Source: Lewinellaceae bacterium (GTDB lineage Bacteria > Bacteroidota > Bacteroidia > Chitinophagales > Saprospiraceae). From it: 64,000 nt of DNA. Position 1 is the first letter of the stretch; each line of letters begins with the position of its first letter. Under the pieces are notes generated by a model. The model made no database searches. It was not told the DNA's origin and saw only the letters and a list, made by a program, of their open reading frames with translations. Below, piece after piece: positions 26,934 through 35,886 of this stretch. The stretch spans positions 124,001 to 188,000 of the forward strand of contig JACJXZ010000014.1 in the NCBI GenBank assembly GCA_020636375.1, read 5' to 3'. Made by a program: the position numbers and the translations under genes.

Positions 26934-29513
26934 CTACTGAAACTCCTCCTCCGCCGGCCCTCCGATCTCATCTCCGAACATATCCTCTCCGAAACCTTCG
27001 TCCTCAAACTCGTTGTCATTCAACGGGGCTGTGGACCGCTGGTACTGGTCGCAATTCATTTCGATGCCGATATCTCCGGGCGGCCGGTGGAAGCGGGCGG
27101 AGGCGTCGTAGCCCATGTCTTCGGAAGCTTCCAGCCGGCGCAGGAATTCCCGGAAGAAGGGCTTGGCCATATAGGCGCCCTGGCCGTAGGTCAGCGAGCG
27201 GAAGCGGATCCACCGGTCTTCTCCGCCGACCCAGGTGCCGACGACCAGGGTAGGGGTAATGCCCATGAACCAGCCGTCGACGTAGTCGTTGGTCGTTCCG
27301 GTCTTGCCGCCGATCTCGCTCTTCAGGCCGCCCAGGCCGGTGGCGGCGTATTTCAGCATTTCTACCATCACGTAGTTGGCGTTGGCGTTGATGGCCACCC
27401 GCTCCTGCGGAAATTCCTCGTAGATGGTGCGGCCGTTCTTGTCTTCGATGCGCAGCAGGTAAATGGGCTTGTTGTAGATGCCGTTATTGGCAAAAGTAGT
27501 ATAGGCGCCGGTCATCTCCATATTGGTGAGGTCGGTAGACCCCAGGCAGATGGAAGGCGATTTGGGTACGCGGTAACGCCCGTTGGGATATTTAAGGCTG
27601 CTGTCGATGCCCATCTGGTTGACCAGCCCGCGGACGGGTTCGGTGTCGCCGAGTTGTTTCATCAGGTGGACGGAGACGGTGTTTTTCGAGCGGCGCAGCC
27701 CTTCCTTGAGCGTCAGCAACTGCCCGGTGTATGTGCCGTCGGCGTTCCGGGGCGTCCACTCCTGGGCGAGGAAGAAGTTGCCGTCGCCCGGGGCGATGGT
27801 CTGTGGCAGGTCGTAAACCTGGTAGCAGGGCGAGAAGCCTTGCTGGGCGATGGCTGTGGCATACACAAATGGTTTGAACGTCGACCCCACCTGGCGGCTG
27901 GTGCGGTTGTGGTCGTACTGGAAATACTTGAAGTTGACTCCGCCGACCCATACTTTCACGTGGCCGGTGACGGGATCCACCGCCAGGATGCCGGTCTGGA
28001 GGATCATGCGATGGTACTTCACCGAGTCCATCGGCGTCATGACGGTATCCTTTTCCATCTGCGGAGTGTCGTAGGAGAAGACCCGCATTTCCGTTTTGGC
28101 GTTGAACTGCTTCTCCACTTCGGCCTGCAGGGCATGCCACTGGTTTTGCAGGGCCGGGAAATGGCGGCTGCGCTGTACCTGCCGGTAGCTGGCCGCCAGG
28201 CTGGAACTGATCAGCCGGGATTTCACGAGCTGGGCAATGACCTCTCCCTTTTCGATGTCTTCCACGATGCGTTCCACCTCCCGGTCGTCCGGATGGAAAA
28301 TGATGCCCTCGGTTTCCTGCCCGATCTGGTCCAGGATGTCGCTCAGGTATTTGGCGCGCAGGTTCTGATAGCGGTCGGATTTGCGGACCAGGTCTTTCAG
28401 GGATTCCTTGCGGATGGAGACCGGCACTTCGTGCTCTGAGCCGCTGGTGAATTCCCAGGGATCCTTCCGGACTGCTTTCCAGGTGTTCCAGAAGGCATTC
28501 TGCACTTTGGCCATATGCTTGGCCATCACCTCTTCGGCCAGCCGCTGCATGTCGGGGTCGATGGTGGTATAGATGCGCAGGCCGTCGCGGTAGATGTCGT
28601 AGGCGGAACCGTCGGATTTGCGGAACTCTTTGCGTTCGAGGATGCTTTTGATGTCTTTGGCCAGCTCCATCCGGAAGTAGGGCGCGATGCCGTCGACGTG
28701 GGTCTGCCGGGTGAAGTTGATTCCCAGCGGCAGTTGCCGCAGGGTGTCGTACTCCTCCTGGCTGATCATGCCGTTGTTCTGCATTTGTTTGAAAACGACC
28801 ATGCGGCGGTGCAGCACGGTGTCGGGCCGGCGCAGGGGGTTGAACAACGAGGGGTTCTTCAGCATGCCCACCAGCACGGCGGCTTCGGAGATCGACAGGG
28901 AGTCCTGCGGCTTGCCGAAATAAATCTCCGAAGCGGCCTTGATGCCGTAGGCGCCGTTGATGAAGTTGAACTTGTTGAGGTACATCGCGATGATCTCCTC
29001 TTTGGTGTAGCGGCGTTCGAGGCGCACGGCGATGATCCATTCCTTCAATTTCTGGATGATCCTTTCCGTCATGTTGGAAGCCGCCTGGCCGGTGAAGAGC
29101 AGTTTGGCCAGCTGCTGGGTGATGGTGGAGGCGCCTCCGGAGCTTCTTTGCCCCAGCAGTACCGTCTTTATCGCTACGCGGCCCAGGGCGGGGAAGTCGA
29201 TGCCGCTGTGCTCGTGGTAGCGCTCGTCTTCGGTGGCGATCAGGGCGTTCACGAGGTGGGGGGAGAGCTCGCTGTAGGATACCGGCACCCGGTTCTCGGT
29301 ATAGTAGCGGCCGATCACCTCGCCGTTGGCGGCGAAGAGCTGGGAGGCCTCCTCGCTCTTGGGGTTTTCCAGTTGCTGGACGGAAGGCAGGTTGGTGAAG
29401 GACAGGATGAAGAATGACAACAGGATCGCTCCCAGGCCGCCCAGGCTGATGTACCACATCCAGCGGGTGATCTTGCGGTAGGTTTCCTCTTTATTGTTTG
29501 CGTAGTAATCCAT
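26934..29513 (-). CDS. Class A penicillin-binding protein (PBP1A-type)
   Basis: With ATG 29513 (MDYYANNKEETYRK) the product is 859 residues; ATG 29537 would add 8. A single membrane anchor at about 20-45 precedes a GT51 glycosyltransferase with Glu95 in ATEDERYHEHSG and GASTITQQLAKLL. The transpeptidase has Ser544-Lys547 in STFKPF, the SxN motif in SKNTVSVHL, and KTG at 737-739 in GGKTGTTND. It polymerises and cross-links peptidoglycan. A C-terminal acidic tail (DNEFEDEGFGEDMFGDE) is unusual. It follows aroB by about 35 bp and is probably in the same operon. Confidence 0.96.
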   Translation of the reverse strand: MDYYANNKEETYRKITRWMWYISLGGLGAILLSFFILSFTNLPSVQQLENPKSEEASQLFAANGEVIGRYYTENRVPVSYSELSPHLVNALIATEDERYHEHSGIDFPALGRVAIKTVLLGQRSSGGASTITQQLAKLLFTGQAASNMTERIIQKLKEWIIAVRLERRYTKEEIIAMYLNKFNFINGAYGIKAASEIYFGKPQDSLSISEAAVLVGMLKNPSLFNPLRRPDTVLHRRMVVFKQMQNNGMISQEEYDTLRQLPLGINFTRQTHVDGIAPYFRMELAKDIKSILERKEFRKSDGSAYDIYRDGLRIYTTIDPDMQRLAEEVMAKHMAKVQNAFWNTWKAVRKDPWEFTSGSEHEVPVSIRKESLKDLVRKSDRYQNLRAKYLSDILDQIGQETEGIIFHPDDREVERIVEDIEKGEVIAQLVKSRLISSSLAASYRQVQRSRHFPALQNQWHALQAEVEKQFNAKTEMRVFSYDTPQMEKDTVMTPMDSVKYHRMILQTGILAVDPVTGHVKVWVGGVNFKYFQYDHNRTSRQVGSTFKPFVYATAIAQQGFSPCYQVYDLPQTIAPGDGNFFLAQEWTPRNADGTYTGQLLTLKEGLRRSKNTVSVHLMKQLGDTEPVRGLVNQMGIDSSLKYPNGRYRVPKSPSICLGSTDLTNMEMTGAYTTFANNGIYNKPIYLLRIEDKNGRTIYEEFPQERVAINANANYVMVEMLKYAATGLGGLKSEIGGKTGTTNDYVDGWFMGITPTLVVGTWVGGEDRWIRFRSLTYGQGAYMAKPFFREFLRRLEASEDMGYDASARFHRPPGDIGIEMNCDQYQRSTAPLNDNEFEDEGFGEDMFGDEIGGPAEEEFQ

Positions 29514-29548
29514 GGTTGTATGTGATTCAGGATGCAAAGTTAGGGAAT

Positions 29549-30610
29549 TCAGCTTAAGCTATTATAAAATTCCAGGCTTTCGATAATCAGTTCCGGCGTA
29601 CAGTGCCGGTTGACGGCCGCCTGGCCGACGGGGTTGATCAGGCTGAAGTTGATCTGCTGGCCTTCGTTTTTTTTGTCGTTGCCCATGAGGCGCAGGTAGG
29701 CATCGAAATCGCCGGGGTCCAGGGGGTGGTGGCCGTAGTGTTCTATAATATAACGCGTGATCTGCTCCACATCTTTTTCCGGAAGGCCCAGTTCCCGGCC
29801 GGAGAGGAAGGTTTCGCAGGCCATGCCGATGGCCACTGCCTCGCCGTGCAGCAAGGGAGCGTCCGTTTCCAGGGCGACGCCTTCGACGGCATGGCCGACG
29901 GTATGCCCGAAGTTAAGCGCCTTGCGTTGCCCTTTCTCGAAGGGGTCGGCCTCGACGATCTGCTTTTTGATGTGGAGGGACGGCGCGATCAGGGCTTCCC
30001 AGCCCTCCTCGCCGGGCCGGCGCAGCTTCCGGAGGCGCTCCCATTGGGCGGCGTCGGCAATGAGGCTGTGCTTGACGATCTCGGCGTAGCCGCTGCGCAG
30101 CTCCCGCCAGGGCAGGGTTTCCAGGAAAGCCGGGTCGATGAAAACGGCAAGAGGGTTTTGGAACAGGCCGATGCAGTTCTTTGCCTGCAGGAAATCGATG
30201 CCCAGCTTGCCGCCGATGGATGCGTCCACCTGCGAGAGCAGGGTCGTGGGTATCTGTACGAAACGGATCCCCCGTTTGAAGGTGGCGGCGCAAAAGCCGC
30301 CCATGTCGCCGATCACGCCGCCGCCCAGGTTGAGGGCGAGGGCGCCGCGGCCGGCGCGGCGATCCATGAGCCCGGACCATATTTGCCGGCAGGTGTCCAG
30401 GTTCTTGTGCGCCTCTCCGGGCGGGATTCGGATGAGGGTGAAATTGGAATGCCCCAGGGCATCTTCGAGCCGGGGCAGGCAGTGTTCCTGCGTGTTGTCG
30501 TCGGCGATGACGAACAGGCCGCTGTAAGAAAGCTGTTTCAGAAAACCAGGGAGGGACTCCTGCAAAGGTCCTAAATATATGGTGTAATCTTTCAGTTGAA
30601 TGGCATCCAT
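29549..30610 (-). CDS. aroB: 3-dehydroquinate synthase
   Basis: The 353-residue product carries NAD-binding and active-site marks of the family: NLGGGVIGDMGGFCAATFKRG, FVQIPTTLLSQVDASIGGK, and LNFGHTVGHAVEG with zinc-ligand histidines. It converts DAHP to 3-dehydroquinate in the shikimate pathway. It heads a minus-strand group with the penicillin-binding protein and the HEAT-cyclophilin lipoprotein, linking aromatic precursor synthesis with envelope genes only by position. Confidence 0.96.
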   Translation of the reverse strand: MDAIQLKDYTIYLGPLQESLPGFLKQLSYSGLFVIADDNTQEHCLPRLEDALGHSNFTLIRIPPGEAHKNLDTCRQIWSGLMDRRAGRGALALNLGGGVIGDMGGFCAATFKRGIRFVQIPTTLLSQVDASIGGKLGIDFLQAKNCIGLFQNPLAVFIDPAFLETLPWRELRSGYAEIVKHSLIADAAQWERLRKLRRPGEEGWEALIAPSLHIKKQIVEADPFEKGQRKALNFGHTVGHAVEGVALETDAPLLHGEAVAIGMACETFLSGRELGLPEKDVEQITRYIIEHYGHHPLDPGDFDAYLRLMGNDKKNEGQQINFSLINPVGQAAVNRHCTPELIIESLEFYNSLS

Positions 30611-30691
30611 CGCAATTTCGTTGCCGGTTTAGAGCCAAAGCTACAGTTCGCCGGGCGAAGGTTCAAATCATTTTAGGAATTGTTGGGCCAA

Positions 30692-32104
30692 TTAGAGCCT
30701 GTCTAATTGTTCCAGTAACCATTGCCGCTCAGGTAGAGGATTGGTTTCTATGATTTGATTGCGCAGCTTATTTTGTTGTGAATGGTCGTATGGCGATACT
30801 TTCAATAATTTTTTTGTGAAGCGAACTAAGTTGCTGTAAATGGCTTTGTACGAACCCATAACTTGCTTTCGTCGAATATAATTTCGCATGCTGTCAAGGA
30901 GCGATTCCAATGCGTCCCACTCATTGAGTTCGTAGTACATCTTCAGCAACATAGATTTGCCGTGCAAATTGATGAGGACGTCGTCGAAGTCCGTTTGTAC
31001 CAGCAATCTCATAGCAGCGCTATAGTCCCCCTTGGAGAAGTTAAGGCGCGCCAGGCTATGGAGGAAAAGGTTGTCCCGGTACCGCAATGGAAGGGCATCC
31101 CGATACTCGTGGATAAAATCGTGTACCCAGTCAAACTCCTTGAGGATAAGGCCCGTGCCCACAGCATTTCTAAAGGTAAATGGAGAAACAACACCGTTTT
31201 CGACCAAAAATCCGTCACTCAGGCCTTGCTTATAGAGGCTGAAGGCTTCTTTTAGAAGGGAAGCGCCTTCGCCGGTATTTGCTTTTCGGATGCAATAATT
31301 AATTGCCATCAGGTAAATGTCCCGGATTTCATGAGGCGGGAAACGCGACCCGTTCCTGGCTATTTCTGTCCGGAGCGCTTCAAAATAGGTCTCTGCTTCT
31401 GCTGCAGTAATTGATTTGTAAATATTGTAGTAAATCGCGATAGCCGGGCTTTCAGTCATGTGGTGCTTTTCCACATACTGAACGACCTCTTCTAGCAACC
31501 CTATGCGATAGTCGGCCCTGTATACGGCCTGGTGGAAGAGCATCAGGCAGCTTTGACGGAGTTTATCCGCCAGGAAAGTCGTATCGAGGGCATCGGATAC
31601 CTCCTGGAGGTTCATCTCCGTAGTCCGCTTTTTGCCTTCCTGGAAAGAATATTTTTCCAGCTGCAGCAAATATTCATTGCGCAAATAGTGTTCATCTCTG
31701 TAGGGGGCTTTCTCCTGCAGCGTTTCTACTGAATTGATGGTCTTCTGGAAGGCTTTGTCGAGCTTGCGCTTGCGGTAAACGCTGGACAAGGCCATGCGGG
31801 AGCGAATTTCGTCTCCGCGCAGTTCTTCGTACATGAGAAATTCTTCGACGGCCTTAAGGAGAAAGTGCATGGTTTGCCGTAACTTGGCATCGTCAAACGG
31901 TTCATCCGGGAAAACCCGGGAGAACACCCGTTCCTTGCGCAGGAATTTCTCTTCTGTCAAATGAGCGCCCGCCATCAGATATTCGAACAGTTGCACCACG
32001 TCCTCGCGCTGGTTATGCACCGGTGAGTTCAACCACTTGCGCAGGCTGCGGACTTCCTTAGCGGAAAAGGTTTGTAAGATGACGACTAAATGGCTGCTTT
32101 CCAT
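30692..32104 (-). CDS. Helical cytoplasmic protein, paralog 1 of a three-copy divergent pair
   Basis: This 470-residue protein has no signal peptide or membrane segment and is predicted by eye to be almost entirely helical, perhaps of TPR or alpha-solenoid type. It shares block after block with the products at 38741-40144 and 50721-52127: the start motif SPVHNQREDVVQLFEYL, KLRQSCLMLFHQAVYRADY, AINYCIRKAN, FTFRNAVGTGLILKEFDWV, and the end motif ERQWLLEQLDRL. I recognise no characterised family. It is divergent from a T9SS surface protein whose start is about 155 bp away; the same arrangement occurs in all three copies. A role tied to the partner surface protein is an inference from this conserved layout. 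Confidence 0.8.
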   Translation of the reverse strand: MESSHLVVILQTFSAKEVRSLRKWLNSPVHNQREDVVQLFEYLMAGAHLTEEKFLRKERVFSRVFPDEPFDDAKLRQTMHFLLKAVEEFLMYEELRGDEIRSRMALSSVYRKRKLDKAFQKTINSVETLQEKAPYRDEHYLRNEYLLQLEKYSFQEGKKRTTEMNLQEVSDALDTTFLADKLRQSCLMLFHQAVYRADYRIGLLEEVVQYVEKHHMTESPAIAIYYNIYKSITAAEAETYFEALRTEIARNGSRFPPHEIRDIYLMAINYCIRKANTGEGASLLKEAFSLYKQGLSDGFLVENGVVSPFTFRNAVGTGLILKEFDWVHDFIHEYRDALPLRYRDNLFLHSLARLNFSKGDYSAAMRLLVQTDFDDVLINLHGKSMLLKMYYELNEWDALESLLDSMRNYIRRKQVMGSYKAIYSNLVRFTKKLLKVSPYDHSQQNKLRNQIIETNPLPERQWLLEQLDRL

Positions 32105-32259
32105 ACCTGGGAAAAAGGTTTGCCTTCAACAAGGATTAGATGAATAGTTATTTTTAAATGGCTGATAATCAATTAAAATTGAAAGTTTGTCTAAATTTTG
32201 GTTTGTAAAAATACTTATTTTTTTTCAACAATTCACAATTTTTGTCTTTGCTTTTGCCT

Positions 32260-35200
32260 ATGAAACATGAGATTTTTGTATCGGGAAAAAAAGGTAACGG
32301 CCTAAATCACTCGCTAATGACACCAAAGAAAGCATACCATCCGGTCTCAGTTGTCCATACCATAAATGCACTTGCCCTGTGGGCGGCGGCGCTTCTGGTA
32401 TGCCCGCTCTCCCTGGGAGCACAGGGATGGGAAAAAGCTTTTGGTGGCAACAAAGAGGACCAGGGCCTTGCCATTATCCAAACCATCGACCGCGGCTACC
32501 TGGTCGTCGGCTTCAGCGAATCCTTCCCCAACGGTGCCGACCAGGACATTGATATCTACCTCATCAAGACGGACGTCGACGGCGACGTGGCCTGGGAGAC
32601 TACCTTCGACGAAGGCCTGACCGAGTACGGCAACGCCGCCCTGCAAACGGCCGACGGCGGCTTCCTGATCGCCGGCGAGGCTTCCTTCCAAACCGTACAG
32701 GGGCCCTTCCAGGCTTATTTGCTGAAAGTTTCCGACCGTGGAAAATACCAGTGGAGCTATACCTATTCAGACGTTCCCGGCTCCAGCATCCGCATCAAAG
32801 ACGTTACGACATCGCCCGACGGCGGCTACCTGGCCGTCGGCTTCATCGAATACGAGGACGCCAATGACGACATCTTCCTGCTCAAGGTCGACGAGGCCGG
32901 GCAGGAGCAGTGGCGCAAAGCGTTCGGCATTCCAGGCGACGACATGGCGGTCGCCGTCGACGTGCTCGGCGACGGATACGTGATCACCGGCAATGAGGAC
33001 AATCCCGACGGGATTTTCGACCGCGACATGATCGTCTACCGCCTGGATGGCAACGGCAATGTGGTGTGGGATGAGCGCGTGTCCACCGACCAACGGGAAG
33101 TGGGCAACGATATCCTGGTTACCCCTGAAGGCAACATCTTCATCGTAGGCGCCGTCAGCGACAACAGCGACGCGGCCCTCTGGAAGTTCGGCCCCAACGG
33201 CAACCCCATGCTCTTCCGGGCCAAAGACATGTTCGGCTTTGGGGACGAAGCCAACGCCATCATCGGGCTGGAAGACGGCAGCCTGGTCATTGCCGGCTTT
33301 ACCGAGGTCAATGCCTTCAACGTCGACTTCCTGCTCATCAAGTACCGGCAGGAAGGCAATGAAATTATCGAAGAATGGGCCACCCATACCGGCGATGTAG
33401 AGACCACTGACTTCGCCACCAGCATTGCCGCCACCAGCGACGGCGGCTACGTGCTGACCGGCTACAACGCCCTGCGGCTGAACTTTTTCAACGACGTCGT
33501 CCTGACCCGCACCGACGGGTTGGGCAACATTTATACCAACTACATAAGGGGTAAAGTATTCTACGATCAGGATGAGGGTTGCGACCTGGACAACGGGGAG
33601 CAACCTTTTCCATCCTGGCTGGTCCGGGCCAAAGGAGCAAACCAGACCTACTTTGGCGCGACTGACCAGAACGGCAACTACCTCATCCGGGTCGATACCG
33701 GCGCTTATGTCGTCGAAGCCATCCCGGCCAACGCCTACTGGGAGAGCTGCTTCCCCGACGGCGTACCCATTAACCTGACGAGTTTCTACGATACCACCCT
33801 GGTCAACTTCCCGGTCAAGGATATGAATATCGCCTGCCCTTACCTGGAGGTGGACATCTCCACGCCTTTCCTGGCGCCTTGTACGGACATCAACTATACG
33901 GTGGAATACGAAAACACCGGCACCGTGCCGGCCAGCGGCGCTTATGTGGAAGTGGAGCTGGATGACGAACTGGCCTTCCTGGGGTCGAGCATCGCCGCTA
34001 CCAGCCTGGGGAACAATACCTACCGCTTCGATATCGGAACGATCGGCTTCAATGCCGGCGGGTCGTTTACCATCAATACGCAAATGGCATGTACGGGCAT
34101 CGCCGACGGGCAGGCCGGCCTGGTCAGCGCCCATATCTTTCCGGATACCCTGTGTACGGAACCCAACCCCAACTGGGATGGCGCCAGCGTAGATGTGGAC
34201 GGGGGCTGTGCCAATGATTCTATCCAGTTCGTTATCCGCAATGTAGGCCTGGAGAATATGCAGCAATCCCGGCAGTATTTTGTCGTGGAAGAAGACCTCG
34301 TCCTACTTTCCAGCCCTTATCAGTTGCCCTCCGGGCAGTCCACTTCGATCTCTTTGCCCAGTACCGGCGCTACCTACCGCCTGATCGCCGAGCAGCCGGC
34401 GGGCCACCCGGGCAACAGTTTCCCGACGGTGGCCGTGGAAGGTTGCATTAGTGCCGGCGGAACCTACAGCACTGGCTTCGTGACCGATTTCCCGGAGAAC
34501 GACTTCGACCCGTTCCGCTCCGTCCAGGCCGACGAGATCGTGGAGGACATGGGCGCGGTGCGCCTCATCGGCCACCCCTCCGGTTACCAGGATTCCCTGA
34601 TCGCCGGCAACACGCCCCTCACCTACCGCTTTGTCTTCCGGAATATCGGCAACGACACCATTTCCCGGGTCGTCATCCGGGATACGCTGCCGGCCGGGCT
34701 CGACCCCGGCTCTGTGCAACCAGGTGCGGGCAGCCATCCCTACCGCTTTGAGGTCTACCATACCGGCGTGATCAAGATCACCTTCGAAGATATTGAACTG
34801 CCGCAGGATCCCAGCGGCGACAATCCTTCTTCCTACGGTTTTGTCGAGCTGAAGGTCAACCAGCAGCCGGACAACCCGGTGGGCACTGTCATTGAAAATG
34901 CCGCCACCGTCATTTTCGATTATTATGCGCCGGTCCGGACCAATGCTGTCCGGCACGTGGTGGCTGCGCCCAACCTGCCTATGTTCATAGAGCTCATTCC
35001 CGCTGTCCCCGTCGGCGTGGACGATCCGGAGGCGCCGCTGGTCAACGTGAGCGCCTACCCGAACCCGTTCGTGGAGCAGGTTACTATAGAAGTGAACGGC
35101 TGGCCAGCAGACGGCCCGCTCGAATTCACCTTGTTCAGCCAGGAAGGAAAGCTGGTGCAAACCAGCCGGGAACGCGCGAATGCCTTTACGGTGCAGCGTA

Positions 35201-35289
35201 ACGCCCTTCCGGCAGGAACTTATTTTTACAGCCTGAGATTTGAAGGAAAACTCATTGGCAGCGGTACCCTGGTAGCTATTAAAAAATAA
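32260..35289 (+). CDS. T9SS-sorted surface protein, member 1 of the divergent pairs
   Basis: The start is ATG 32260 or, better for a signal peptide, ATG 32317 (hydrophobic core ALALWAAALLVCPLSLGA, then QGWEKAF). Residues to about 430 form a beta-propeller-like set of repeats with DGGYLVVGFxE and DIFLLKVDEAG motifs. A module shared with the other two T9SS partners follows (about 430-905): a CNA-B-like unit (GKVFYDQDEGCDLDNGEQ) and DUF11/DUF7619-like units ending IENAATVIFDYYAPVRTN. A type A sorting tail begins near VSAYPNPFVEQVTIEV and ends LVAIKK. The stop codon lies inside the left arm of palindrome 35279-35422. Secretion to the cell surface is inferred from the tail. Confidence 0.9.
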   Translation: MKHEIFVSGKKGNGLNHSLMTPKKAYHPVSVVHTINALALWAAALLVCPLSLGAQGWEKAFGGNKEDQGLAIIQTIDRGYLVVGFSESFPNGADQDIDIYLIKTDVDGDVAWETTFDEGLTEYGNAALQTADGGFLIAGEASFQTVQGPFQAYLLKVSDRGKYQWSYTYSDVPGSSIRIKDVTTSPDGGYLAVGFIEYEDANDDIFLLKVDEAGQEQWRKAFGIPGDDMAVAVDVLGDGYVITGNEDNPDGIFDRDMIVYRLDGNGNVVWDERVSTDQREVGNDILVTPEGNIFIVGAVSDNSDAALWKFGPNGNPMLFRAKDMFGFGDEANAIIGLEDGSLVIAGFTEVNAFNVDFLLIKYRQEGNEIIEEWATHTGDVETTDFATSIAATSDGGYVLTGYNALRLNFFNDVVLTRTDGLGNIYTNYIRGKVFYDQDEGCDLDNGEQPFPSWLVRAKGANQTYFGATDQNGNYLIRVDTGAYVVEAIPANAYWESCFPDGVPINLTSFYDTTLVNFPVKDMNIACPYLEVDISTPFLAPCTDINYTVEYENTGTVPASGAYVEVELDDELAFLGSSIAATSLGNNTYRFDIGTIGFNAGGSFTINTQMACTGIADGQAGLVSAHIFPDTLCTEPNPNWDGASVDVDGGCANDSIQFVIRNVGLENMQQSRQYFVVEEDLVLLSSPYQLPSGQSTSISLPSTGATYRLIAEQPAGHPGNSFPTVAVEGCISAGGTYSTGFVTDFPENDFDPFRSVQADEIVEDMGAVRLIGHPSGYQDSLIAGNTPLTYRFVFRNIGNDTISRVVIRDTLPAGLDPGSVQPGAGSHPYRFEVYHTGVIKITFEDIELPQDPSGDNPSSYGFVELKVNQQPDNPVGTVIENAATVIFDYYAPVRTNAVRHVVAAPNLPMFIELIPAVPVGVDDPEAPLVNVSAYPNPFVEQVTIEVNGWPADGPLEFTLFSQEGKLVQTSRERANAFTVQRNALPAGTYFYSLRFEGKLIGSGTLVAIKK

Positions 35290-35422
35290 CTTCCCTGTTT
35301 GGAATCCGTAGTTGTGGCTCGTTCAGCAGCCTACCCTTGCGGAAATCCTGCCCGGCTGCTTCACTTCGCTCCAACTACGGATTTTATCCGGCTGCACAGA
35401 CGGACGTGAAGTTATTTTTTAA
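35279..35422. repeat. Nested palindrome, family TTAAAAAATAA, copy 1
   Basis: The outer arm TTAAAAAATAACTTC (35279-35293) pairs with 35408-35422. The inner arm AATCCGTAGTTG (35303-35314) pairs with CAACTACGGATT (35372-35383). The left arm contains the stop codon of the T9SS gene. The element aligns along its length with copy 2 at 37462-37582. Confidence 0.85.
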
Positions 35423-35478
35423 GGCTTGATTGCCCGCTGACCCTGTACACCGGCCAAACCGCAATGCGCAGCGGCCGG

Positions 35479-35666
35479 CATAATCCCAAAAAGTGTTTCG
35501 AGGTTCCCTGCCAGAATTGTCGGCAGGGAACCAAAAAAAACTGGTTCCGAATAATTTATATGATATAACCAGCGTTATTATAAAGAATTAGGTCGTCTTA
35601 TTATTTCATGAGATTATGATTTGTTATTAGCAAGAGGCTCCGCCGGGACGGCGGAGCTTTTTTTTT
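35479..35666 (+). ncRNA. Candidate small RNA locus, copy A
   Basis: This 188-bp segment is duplicated at 38236-38424. It contains the hairpin GGTTCCCTGCC/GGCAGGGAACC (35502-35532), a 54-base core (35578-35631) identical in the other copy, and a terminal hairpin GCTCCGCC/GGCGGAGC (35637-35657) followed by nine T. The two hairpins differ between copies by paired changes or in loops, while the core is invariant. No ORF is conserved. A terminated small RNA is the simplest reading. Its promoter is not evident. Confidence 0.5.
35637..35666 (+). terminator. Intrinsic terminator of copy A
   Basis: An 8-bp GC stem with a 5-base loop is followed by T9. Confidence 0.85.
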
Positions 35667-35886
35667 GCCCCAAAAACCAAAACGGCTGTTCCGGGGATTC
35701 TCCGGGGCCGTTTTGCTTTTTGGGGCGGCGATATGCCCTTGAGGGCTTTCCGGAAGATAATGGTTCGGAGAAAGCCCCTGGAGCAGGAGCATGCGGAAGC
35801 CTTTCTCGTTTGAAGGCGGCCTTCCGGCTGCAAACCAGGTGCTCCGGCAAGCAGCTAATGCCCGCCAAAACCACAAAACCACATTA

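Noticed and set aside
27592..29457. 621-codon minus-strand frame inside the penicillin-binding protein gene
   Set aside because: It is a shifted frame of the real gene, rich in Arg, Pro and Gly, with no motifs.
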